64,000 nucleotides of DNA, taken from NCBI GenBank assembly GCA_963726135.1, contig CAVSBE010000008.1:124001-188000 (forward strand), given 5' to 3'. Shown here in pieces: positions 51,451 to 58,113 of the stretch. Source of the stretch: Bog-473 sp963726135. Lineage in GTDB: Bacteria > Actinomycetota > Acidimicrobiia > Acidimicrobiales > RAAP-2. The stretch's first letter is position 1, and each line of letters opens with the position of its first letter. Below the pieces are notes generated by a model. That model saw only the letters and a list, made by a program, of their open reading frames with translations. It was not told the origin of the DNA and did not search any database. A program made the translations under genes and the position numbers.

Positions 51451-51993
51451 TTTCCGGGAGCCGCCAGCACCGGGTGGATTAGGGCGCTAGAGGTTGTCGC
51501 CTTCGAACTTTGGGACCCTTTACCCGGCGCGCTTCGCAGCCTTCTTCGCCCCCTTCCCAGCCTTCTTCGCCGGAGCCCGCTTCGCAGACTTCTTCGCCGG
51601 AGCCCCCTTCGCAGCCTTCTTCGCCGGAGCCCGCTTCGCCGCCTTTTTCGCAAGCTGGGTCGACGCGCTGACAATCTGCTCGGTCATTTTGAACGCCGAA
51701 TCGATGATCCGCTGGCGCGGACCGTGGTCTGCACCCACGTCGGGAAATGCACCGTTTACGCTGTCAAGGAACTTCCGCACCGATTCCGCGCGGTGTTCCC
51801 GGCATCGCGAAACGACTCGATGATCCGATCAGCGCTGCTGGAGCCAGTCCCTGTGTTGGTCATAGAGTCCTCCCAATCTCCTGGGCCCTGATTTGCCAAT
51901 GTGTGGCTACTCCCATTCTCTCCACAAGCACAAGACGGCGCAGTAGAGGCCTTCGGCACGTTCTCATGGCATGGCCTGCCCCCATACGCCGGA
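51409..51993. repeat. Duplicated H1-like gene unit, copy 2 (585 bp)
   Basis: Homologous to 44143-44824; ends coincide with repeat A cores on both sides. Confidence 0.85.
51520..51863 (-). pseudogene. Histone-H1-like protein, copy 2, frameshifted and shorter tail
   Basis: Same start MTNTGTGSSSADRIIESFRD at ATG 51863; one A is missing at about 51789 (CCGCGCGG against CCAGCGCGG in copy 1), giving a frame change after AGNTA. The C-terminal frame (KFLDSVNGAFPDVGADHGP to the lysine tail) is intact, with a tail of about 35 residues. Confidence 0.8.
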
Positions 51994-52001
51994 TAGGCGG
52001 G
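51975..52001 (+). repeat. Repeat A
   Basis: CCTGCCCCCATACGCCGGAT then AGGCGGG. Confidence 0.8.
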
Positions 52002-52039
52002 ACCCCTCCTCCAGACCGGAAATCCGGCAATATGCACTG

Positions 52040-52618
52040 GTGCCGGATGACTCCTTCACGGTGATTCGATCCCTCAGGGACATCCCACCCGGAACTTCGG
52101 TCGGGCGACGTGTCGTGGTCACTGGCATGGCCGGAGCTGGCAAGAGCACGTTCTCACGAGCGCTGTCAGCCAAGACTGGACTTCCCCTCATCCATCTCGA
52201 CGTTTACTTCTGGAAACCGGGTTGGATGGAGCCTTCTGCGGACGAGTGGCGTGAGAAGCAGCGTGACCTGCTCACCAGCGACGAGTGGATTCTCGACGGC
52301 AACTACCACGCCACACTTGACCTTCGGCTCGAGCGCGCAGACACGGCGGTGTTCCTCGACACACCATGGTGGGTGTGTGCATGGCGAGCACTCGTCCGCG
52401 GGATCCGCAAGCGTCCGGCTGGCTTCCAGCTGCCCAACGGTTGCGATGAGTCGGCTTTGCGCCGGTTGCGGGAAGAATGGTCGCTGGTCTGGCGCATCTG
52501 GCGAAATCACCGATCTGAGCGCGAACTAGAACTCGGAATCCTGTCGGGGCACGCGAACCATGTGGCGTTGTACGTTCTCCGCTCCAGGCGTGCGACCCGT
52601 GACTTCCTTAGTGCATGA
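52040..52618 (+). CDS. P-loop kinase, adenylate-kinase/topology-modulation type
   Basis: 192 aa from GTG 52040. Walker A is VVTGMAGAGKSTFSRALS, then LPLIHLDVYFWKPGWMEPS (the LDxxxWxPGW motif of FlaR/AAA_17 proteins), ILDGNYHATLDLRLERADT and VFLDTPWWVCAWRALVR. Family members are small nucleotide kinases of undefined substrate. An ATG at 51971 is in frame but lies inside repeat A. Confidence 0.85.
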   Translation: MPDDSFTVIRSLRDIPPGTSVGRRVVVTGMAGAGKSTFSRALSAKTGLPLIHLDVYFWKPGWMEPSADEWREKQRDLLTSDEWILDGNYHATLDLRLERADTAVFLDTPWWVCAWRALVRGIRKRPAGFQLPNGCDESALRRLREEWSLVWRIWRNHRSERELELGILSGHANHVALYVLRSRRATRDFLSA

Positions 52619-52643
52619 GTGCCGTTATCGCGATCGATCAGAA

Positions 52644-52674
52644 GGGTGCCCCACTCCGCCGGCTGTGGGGGCAT
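52644..52674 (+). repeat. Repeat A
   Basis: GGGTGCCCCACTCCGCCGGC then TGTGGGGGCATC. Confidence 0.8.
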
Positions 52675-52715
52675 CTGGTGCTAGGAAAGCATCGAACACG
52701 AATACCGTGTTGGAT

Positions 52716-53123
52716 ATGACCGAACACTTCGGCTACGCGATCGACAAGCGCTACCTGCCACTGTTGCTGCCCTTGCTGTTGCGGCCTTCAAAGGACGGTG
52801 TCACGCTCGCTGATGAAGACGCTCTCGTGGCTACTTTCGGGATCTTCAAGGTCGCTACGCCCCTTTCCAACATCACTGGTGCGCACATCACTCGGAACTA
52901 CCGCTGGTGGACGGCGATAGGGGCTCGTCTTTCACGCGCTGACGACGGGTTGACCTTTGGAACGAATCATGACGGAGGAGTGTGTATCCATTTCGCACAA
53001 AGGGTGCCGTCGCCACTGCGAAGAAGCGGCCATTCAGCACTCACCGTGACGGTTGCCGATTTGGAAGGATTGACAACGGCGTTGGGCGGCGACAAGGAAG
53101 CGCCGGCCGCACCCTCAACATGA
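52716..53123 (+). CDS. Conserved actinobacterial protein, 135 aa
   Basis: MTEHFGYAIDKRYLPLLLPL, VTLADEDALVATFGIFKVAT, GAHITRNYRWWTAIGARLS, GVCIHFAQRVPSPLRRSGHS. The strand-rich pattern with the GAHIT.xYRWWTA and CIHF.EPVPSPLRR blocks is one I know from uncharacterised actinobacterial proteins. No catalytic motif. Confidence 0.65.
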   Translation: MTEHFGYAIDKRYLPLLLPLLLRPSKDGVTLADEDALVATFGIFKVATPLSNITGAHITRNYRWWTAIGARLSRADDGLTFGTNHDGGVCIHFAQRVPSPLRRSGHSALTVTVADLEGLTTALGGDKEAPAAPST

Positions 53124-53170
53124 CCGATCAGAGGACGATGTCGGACGCGGCCTTCTCCTGAATCGAACCA

Positions 53171-53198
53171 CCTGCCCCAGTTCGCCGGGAGTGGAGCG
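53171..53198 (+). repeat. Repeat A next to IS110 copy 2
   Basis: CCTGCCCCAGTTCGCCGGGA then GTGGAGCG. A second partial unit GCGCCCCGTTCG leads into the IS110 end at 53208. Confidence 0.75.
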
Positions 53199-53207
53199 CC
53201 CCGTTCG

Positions 53208-53711
53208 AATCCTCTTTGAGTCAAGGCCCCATTTCCAGGTCATTTAGGGCGCGAGGAATCCACCCGTCACAAGACGGCACAGATGCATAGGCTCTGGGTG
53301 GTCCGGGAGTGACTTCGCCGAAGAGCCGGCCTTCAGGATGCAGAGCCGACCACGCTGGCAACGAGTCGTTTCCTAGTGTCCTCCCGGACCCCTTTCGGCG
53401 TCGAGCAGGAGCTGGCGATACACCGCGTTGGAGACTTGGCGCTTCAGTGAACGCAGGGCCTCCTTCTTGGTCTTGCCCTCGGCGACCTTGCGGTCGAAGT
53501 AGTTGCGACCTTGGGTCCCGGGATTGCGAATCTGGGTGACGGCAGCCATGTGGAGCGCGTGGTTGACCTTTCGGTTTCCCCGCAGTGAGAGCCGATGCAC
53601 CGTCCGCCCACCTGAGGACCGCTCGACCGGAGCCGTGCCGTTGTAGGAGGCGTAAGCGTCTCGGTTGGCGAAGCGTCGAACGTCACCGGAGTACCCAATC
53701 ACCTGGGCAGC
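53208..53711 (-). mobile_element. IS110 family element, copy 2, truncated
   Basis: The left non-coding flank and the last 110 codons of the transposase (GYSGDVRRFANRDAYASYNG to VYRQLLLDAE, stop 53373) are homologous to copy 1. The rest is cut off at 53711, where an IS3-type end TGAATTGTGATTCACCC begins. Confidence 0.85.
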
Positions 53712-54080
53712 ATGAATTGTGATTCACCCTGGGTTTGATGGAGGCTCGGTTTATTGGATTCCAACCAGCTCCTGGTCGGCTTGTTGGGCAGCGTAGGCCG
53801 CCTCGAACTCAGACGGCGGCACGTCGTTGAGATAGCCGTGCAGCCGGTCGGTGTTGTGCCAGTGCACCCAGCCGAGCGTGGCCAGTTCGACGTCCTCGAC
53901 GCACTTCCAGGGTCCCTGGTTCAGTCCGCGGATGAGCTCTGACTTGTAGAGGGCGTTGACGGCTTCGGCGAGCGTTGTCGTAGGAGTCACCGACGCTTCC
54001 GATGGAGGGGACTGCGCCGATCTCTCTCAGTCGCTCGCCGTATCGAATTGATGTGAATTGTCCGGATTCAATCGATCGAA
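53712..54080 (-). mobile_element. IS3 family remnant (OrfB C-terminal part)
   Basis: SGQFTSIRYGERLREIGAVP and SIGSVGDSYDN, then after a one-base shift LAEAVNALYKSELIRGLNQG and WVHWHNTDRLHGYLNDVPPS: the last third of an IS3 OrfB integrase. Stop at 53751. The 5' part is lost at the border with IS30 copy 3. Inserted in IS110 copy 2. Confidence 0.85.
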
Positions 54081-55558
54081 GCAACACCGGCTTGTTAGGT
54101 CAAGAGTAGATGTTCGTTGAGCGCTTCAGCGGGTGTCTTCCAACCGAGCGTCTTGCGAGGTCGACCATTGAGTGCGGTGGCAACCGATTCGATGTCCTCC
54201 GCGTTCCATCGAGAGAGATCAGTGCCCTTGGGGAAGTACTGACGAAGCAATCCATTCGTGTTCTCGTTGCTGCCCCGCTGCCAGGGACTCCGCGGGTCGG
54301 CAAAGTAGACCGGGATTCCTGTTTCGACCTTGAACTCAGCGTGTGCTGAGAGCTCCTTGCCGCGATCCCGGGTCAAGGATCGACGGAGCTGTTCGGGCAG
54401 CGTTGTCATGGTGGCCGCGAGCGCGTTCTTCATGGTGATTGCTCCGTAGCCGGCCAGCGCCGGTCCGTTCTTTGGGGTGTGCTTGTGGTGATAGCCCTCC
54501 TCGCGAGGTAGGTGGACGAGCATCGTGAACCTCGTGGTTCGCTCGACCAGAGTCCCGATCGCAGAGCGTTCCAGCCCGATGAGGAGGTCGCCTTCCCAGT
54601 GTCCTGGGATCGCACGGTCGTCGGCTTCGGCCGGGCGTTCGCTGATCATCACCTCCGGGCTGACGTGGCCCCAGGCCTTCTGACGGGTGCGTGAACGTGG
54701 AACCCGTAAGGCCCGCCCGGTGCGCAAGCAGGCCACCAGCCGCGTTTGAGGGCACCACGGCTCTGGACGAAGAGGGCCTGGTAGATCGCCTCGTGGCTGA
54801 TCCGCATTGACTCATCATCGGGGAAATCGACCCTGAGGCGCTTGGAGATCTGTTCGGGACTCCAGGCCTTCACCCAGCGGCGATCCGCACGGTGGGGTTT
54901 GCCTTTCCCGTTCCATTTCGGACCAGGTGGACCGATCAGCCGGCCATCGGAGGTTCTCGCCACGGCGGACAATCGCTCCTGAACGTAGTCACGCAGCAAA
55001 TCATTGGTGACCAGCTTGGCCACCTTCGGGCGGCGAGCCCGGCGCTCGGCATGCCACTGGGCTGTCGATGCTCTGTAGTCCGGCGGGTATGCCCGAGTCG
55101 ACGCGTTGCGGCGCAGCTCCCTCGAGATCGTCGACGGATGCCGACCGAGGCGCCGGGCAATCTCACGTACACCGAGCTTTTGCGCACGCCAGATGGCAAT
55201 GTCCTCTCGCTCGGCGAATGATGAGTAGCGGCCGGTCACTGTCTGGGGAAGGCACGGGTTCACACCACCAGCGTGGCGGAACCACCGGTACGCGACGGGG
55301 GATGAGACGCCCGCCTCGACACCTCCATCCTCCGTCTTCAGGCCCGAGCGATGGCGGCCCAGAACTTGACTCTGTCCTCTCGCCACGCAATGCCAGGTCG
55401 CCCGGGCGAAGGAATATGCCCCCGATACAGGCGAATCTCTTTCTGTCTGTTCTTCTTGCGCACCGCACACCTCCATGATCGAGGTGTTGCGACGACCAGT
55501 TGATTCCACCCAATGTCCGCCAATCAGGCTGGTGTTGCAACGACGCCTTGAGGGCACA
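54081..55558 (-). mobile_element. IS30 family element, copy 3, degraded
   Basis: Right end TGTGCCCTCAAGGCGTCGTT (minus strand) resembles the ends of copies 1 and 2 and is flanked by GCCGTACGGGGGCAGGGG, a reversed repeat A half. At the left only GCAACACCGG of the inner end is recognisable beside IS3. Confidence 0.75.
54095..55465 (-). pseudogene. IS30 transposase, copy 3, at least two frameshifts
   Basis: N-terminus REDRVKFWAAIARA and, in the next frame, KTEDGGVEAGVSSPVAYRWF; HTH GVREIARRLGRHPSTISREL; KAWSPEQISKRLRVDFPDDE; then after a shift near 54735 VMISERPAEADDRAIPGHWE, SLTRDRGKELSAHAEFKVET and RSPWQRGSNENTNGLLRQYF. It is the longer IS30 subgroup, more distant from copies 1 and 2. Confidence 0.85.
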
Positions 55559-55578
55559 GCCGTACGGGGGCAGGGGAT
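55559..55578 (-). repeat. Repeat A half beside IS30 copy 3
   Basis: Minus strand reads ATCCCCTGCCCCCGTACGGC up to the IS end. Confidence 0.65.
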
Positions 55579-55799
55579 CAGAAGCCCTCCGACGCGTCGC
55601 TGGTGATCTTCGGCGCGTGGTCTCGACACGCCTCGACGTACCACCTGGCGCCCTTTCGATCGGTCCAGATGCCCTTCCACGCCGGCGGCCGGCGGCAGTG
55701 GTCCGCCTGGAGCTGCATCGAATACACCATGCGAAAGCACCGGCCCGGCTGTGGGCTGAACGCCTCGATGAGGTCGCCAGGCTCGGGCATCGGGCTCAC
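55578..55799 (-). CDS. PEPGDL small-protein family, copy 3 (intact)
   Basis: 73 aa. VSPMPEPGDLIEAFSPQPGR, CFRMVYSMQLQADHCRRPPA, WKGIWTDRKGARWYVEACRD, HAPKITSDASEGF. Small protein with conserved Cys, Trp and aromatic residues; no family known to me. GTG 55799 overlaps the stop of the upstream 94-aa gene as GTGA, so translation is coupled. Confidence 0.65.
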   Translation of the reverse strand: MSPMPEPGDLIEAFSPQPGRCFRMVYSMQLQADHCRRPPAWKGIWTDRKGARWYVEACRDHAPKITSDASEGF

Positions 55800-56080
55800 G
55801 GACCAGAAGGTAGACCGGCGCTGAGCCACCACGCCGCCAGCGCTCCGGGCTTCGGCGCCATCCTGACCGAGTCACAGCCCGCGGCCCGGAGTCTTTCCCC
55901 GAAATGGCCGATGACAGCGTCGTTTCCCGGGCCATCGTGCAATACCGCGTGCCCTACATCACTCCACGATGCGAAAACAGACTCTCGGCGTGAGTCTGAA
56001 ATGAGGACCAAACTCCACCCGTCGTCGTGGGCCAGCAGTGATGCCTCAGTAGCGTCGCTGCGGAACGGGATGGTGGGCAT
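55796..56080 (-). CDS. Hypothetical protein, 94 aa, coupled to PEPGDL copy 3
   Basis: MPTIPFRSDATEASLLAHDD, WSLVLISDSRRESVFASWSD, GHFGERLRAAGCDSVRMAPK. Alpha-beta composition, soluble. ATG 56080. Coupled by a 4-bp overlap with the following gene, which supports both being real. No family recognised. Confidence 0.5.
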   Translation of the reverse strand: MPTIPFRSDATEASLLAHDDGWSLVLISDSRRESVFASWSDVGHAVLHDGPGNDAVIGHFGERLRAAGCDSVRMAPKPGALAAWWLSAGLPSGP

Positions 56081-56102
56081 CGGGGAAACCTAGAGCGCCG
56101 CC

Positions 56103-56157
56103 GCGACCCAACCTCGATGGCGAAGTGAAGGTTGGGTCGGTCCCCACCCCCGTGGAC
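56103..56157 (+). repeat. Repeat B
   Basis: GCGACCCAACCTCGATGGCG, AAGTGAAGGTTGGGTCGGTC and CCCACCCCCG. Arms GACCCAACCT/AGGTTGGGTC are perfect (10 bp). The bases from 56158 to 56289 resemble 38550-38640 and hold no gene. Confidence 0.7.
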
Positions 56158-56289
56158 GATGTCAGTGTCTCATGAGAAGGACTGCACTCGCGTAGAGCGG
56201 AACAGGCTGAAACGGCACAACGAACACACAACGAAACTGGGATCCGACCTAAAGGTGCCCCGGAATGTTGTCGATCAGTGTGTGAACCG

Positions 56290-56679
56290 CTAGGGCCCTT
56301 GGCAGCGTGCGCCCGTCGACTGCTCAGGTATTTCCCAGTTGCCCACTCTCGTACCTGAGCAGTCGGCAGACGCACTGTGTCGGACTGTCAGATACCAGTT
56401 CGGAGGCCCATTCCCCGAACTTGAGGCAAGGCGTCGATCGGCGCCCTTTAATTGACGGAACGGTGGGCCGAGCTGCCGCTCGCCACCTTCGGCCGCGTGC
56501 TCCCGGCACGCCTCGACGTACCACCAGCGCCCATTGACGTCCTGCCATTGGCCCTTCCACGCCGGCGGCTGGCGACAGTAATCCGCCTGCAGCTGCACCG
56601 AGTACACCATCCGAAAGCACCGACCCGGCTGCGGGCTGAACGCCTCGATGAGGTCGCCAGGCTCAGGCATCGGGGCCAT
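56290..56679 (-). CDS. PEPGDL small-protein family, copy 4
   Basis: 129 aa. MAPMPEPGDLIEAFSPQPGR, CFRMVYSVQLQADYCRQPPA, WKGQWQDVNGRWWYVEACRE, HA; then a tail unlike the other copies (EGGERQLGPPFRQLKG onward), perhaps from a frameshift after EHA. ATG 56679. A GCGCTGATACAGCGC box lies 44 bp upstream. Confidence 0.55.
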   Translation of the reverse strand: MAPMPEPGDLIEAFSPQPGRCFRMVYSVQLQADYCRQPPAWKGQWQDVNGRWWYVEACREHAAEGGERQLGPPFRQLKGADRRLASSSGNGPPNWYLTVRHSASADCSGTRVGNWEIPEQSTGARCQGP

Positions 56680-56722
56680 GGGGCGTGGGTAGACGCACTC
56701 AATAGCGAGGTCCGCCAGCCCA

Positions 56723-56737
56723 GCGCTGATACAGCGC
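56723..56737. promoter_or_regulatory. Palindromic box GCGCTGATACAGCGC before PEPGDL copy 4
   Basis: Identical 15-bp box to that before WhiB 1 at 37358, again preceded by GAGGTCCGCC. Confidence 0.6.
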
Positions 56738-57206
56738 GCGGCCTGGTGCGCGGACGAGGGCTTCGTGACGCTGAACAAGTCGCGGGTGTCGCAGCCTGAT
56801 CTCTCACGCCAAGACGATCGCCGCGCAGCCGGTTTCCACCGTGGTGTAAATCACCGAGAGAACATTGCGTCCCCTCAACTCGGCACTCAATCAAGCCGAA
56901 ACCCCAATGGCTAGCGAGGGGCGATGACCACCACAGAGTGCGTGCCCCGTGAGTCACCGCCCCTCACAGTCACGACATTGACGGCGCACTCCACGTTGCA
57001 ATAGAGCCGACCGGACTGATCGTCACAACGGCCCGACAACAACTGACGCCCAGGAGCGGCAGGAGTTGCATCGGGGTCACGGGCACCGAGGGTACGCCGA
57101 GCCGCTACACGAAGCGGCCCCTCGACTGAGTGGAGGAGGGGCCGCTGGCACCCGTGTCTCGTGACTGACGTAGGTGCGGTCCTGCTTATGAGCCAGCTCG
57201 CAGGGG
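56738..57206. other. Stretch without a clear gene
   Basis: A minus-strand open frame ending at 56911 reads LLSGRCDDQSGRLYCNVECA then VNVVTVRGGDSRGTHSVVVI and has several cysteines, but no start codon with a ribosome site is visible. Nothing else is seen. A hairpin-like CCGCTACACGAAGCGG lies near 57099. Confidence 0.3.
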
Positions 57207-57216
57207 GCTGATACAG
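57207..57216 (+). promoter_or_regulatory. GCTGATACAG box, WhiB locus 2 (outer)
   Basis: Same order as at locus 1: box, 17-26 bp, repeat B, box, WhiB. Confidence 0.45.
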
Positions 57217-57232
57217 TCCACCATTGCCGTGT

Positions 57233-57300
57233 CGCGGCCCAACCCCAAATGCCGCCGCGGGGTCGGGCCGGCCACCCCCAACTTCGAGCCCGCCGACCGT
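57233..57300 (+). repeat. Repeat B, WhiB locus 2
   Basis: GCGGCCCAACCCCAAATGCC, GCCGCGGGGTCGGGCCGGCC and ACCCCC. Nearly the same as 37233-37300. Confidence 0.75.
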
Positions 57301-57357
57301 AATGGCGGTTCGGTCCTCTGGTGACGGTGACTTTCATACGAGGTCCGCAAGGCCGGT

Positions 57358-57368
57358 GCTGATACAGC
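57358..57368. promoter_or_regulatory. GCTGATACAGC box before WhiB 2
   Basis: 30 bp from the GTG start, as at locus 1; arms reduced to GCTG..CAGC. Preceded by GAGGTCCGCAAGGCCGG. Confidence 0.55.
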
Positions 57369-57387
57369 GGGTTCCTACGCTTTCTGG

Positions 57388-57690
57388 GTGAACCGGGCGC
57401 TTGTCGAGTGGCTGATGACGGCCCCAGACGGCGCGGACGAGCAGCTAACCCTCGAGGACTTCCTGAGGCGGCCGGCGTGGCAACGCGAAGCGGCCTGTAG
57501 GTCACAGGGCACCCGCACCTGGTTCTCGGGTACCTCGCCCGACATCGAGCGCGCCCGAGCCGTCTGCCACGCGTGCCCCGTGCAAGCGCCTTGTCTTCAG
57601 TACGCCATGAGCGAGGCCGACCTCGAGGGAGTCTGGGCCGGGACGACGGCGAAGGAACGCCGCCAGATGCGGCGGGGGAGAGTGGCGTAG
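57388..57690 (+). CDS. WhiB family iron-sulfur transcription factor 2
   Basis: 100 aa. Cys37, Cys60, Cys63 and Cys69 (EAACRSQ; VCHACPVQAPC) bind a 4Fe-4S cluster; GVWAGTT is the family turn and KERRQMRRGRVA the basic DNA-binding end. WhiB-like proteins work with sigma factors in stress and redox responses. GTG 57388 matches the extended homology with copy 1. It is the intact member of the pair, and lies about 140 bp before a tRNA-Val fragment. Confidence 0.92.
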   Translation: MNRALVEWLMTAPDGADEQLTLEDFLRRPAWQREAACRSQGTRTWFSGTSPDIERARAVCHACPVQAPCLQYAMSEADLEGVWAGTTAKERRQMRRGRVA

Positions 57691-57827
57691 GGTGCGCGAG
57701 TTTGTGCAGCAACCCGGCGCAAGACTCCATCCGACGCCCTCGGACGGACTCCGATGGTTTAGGACTTATGAGCAGGAGCTATGCAGAACAATGCATACCG
57801 ACTCGGATTGGCCTGGATCCTTCTGCT

Positions 57828-57875
57828 TTGCATGACGCGCAAGGGGTCAGAGGTTCGAGTCCGCTACGTCCCACC
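57828..57875 (+). tRNA. tRNA-Val 3' fragment, candidate attR
   Basis: TTGCATGACGCGCAAGGGGT CAGAGGTTCGAGTCC is identical to the intact tRNA-Val at 41528-41562; then GCTACGTCCCACCA differs at two positions and includes CCA. The 5' half of a tRNA is absent, so this is an attachment-site remnant and not a gene. Confidence 0.8.
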
Positions 57876-58113
57876 ACTCTGAACTGGCTCTTCTCCTCCG
57901 GAGCATTCGGTTGTGATGCGGGTATGCAAGCGGGTGCAGCCGGGACAGCTCGAATCACTCACGGTCCAGCTACCCCCACCCACGTTTGTCCTCAGCGGGA
58001 GCGAGCCGCATTCGGGATGGATCCCAGTGCCTCCTCCGGCACAACCGGGGCAGTGTCAGGATCGTCCGACGTGTGCCACGATGTCTCCATGGACCACGCC
58101 AGGGGCGGGGCAC

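Noticed and set aside
12653..55578. Classical integron cassette array
   Set aside because: No IntI gene is present, gene orientations are mixed, and the repeats lack paired GTTRRRY/RYYYAAC core boxes. Only the cassette-like behaviour is kept as a finding.
41501..57875. Prophage
   Set aside because: Apart from tRNA-linked ends and WhiB (also seen in phages) no capsid, portal, terminase, tail or lysis gene is present.
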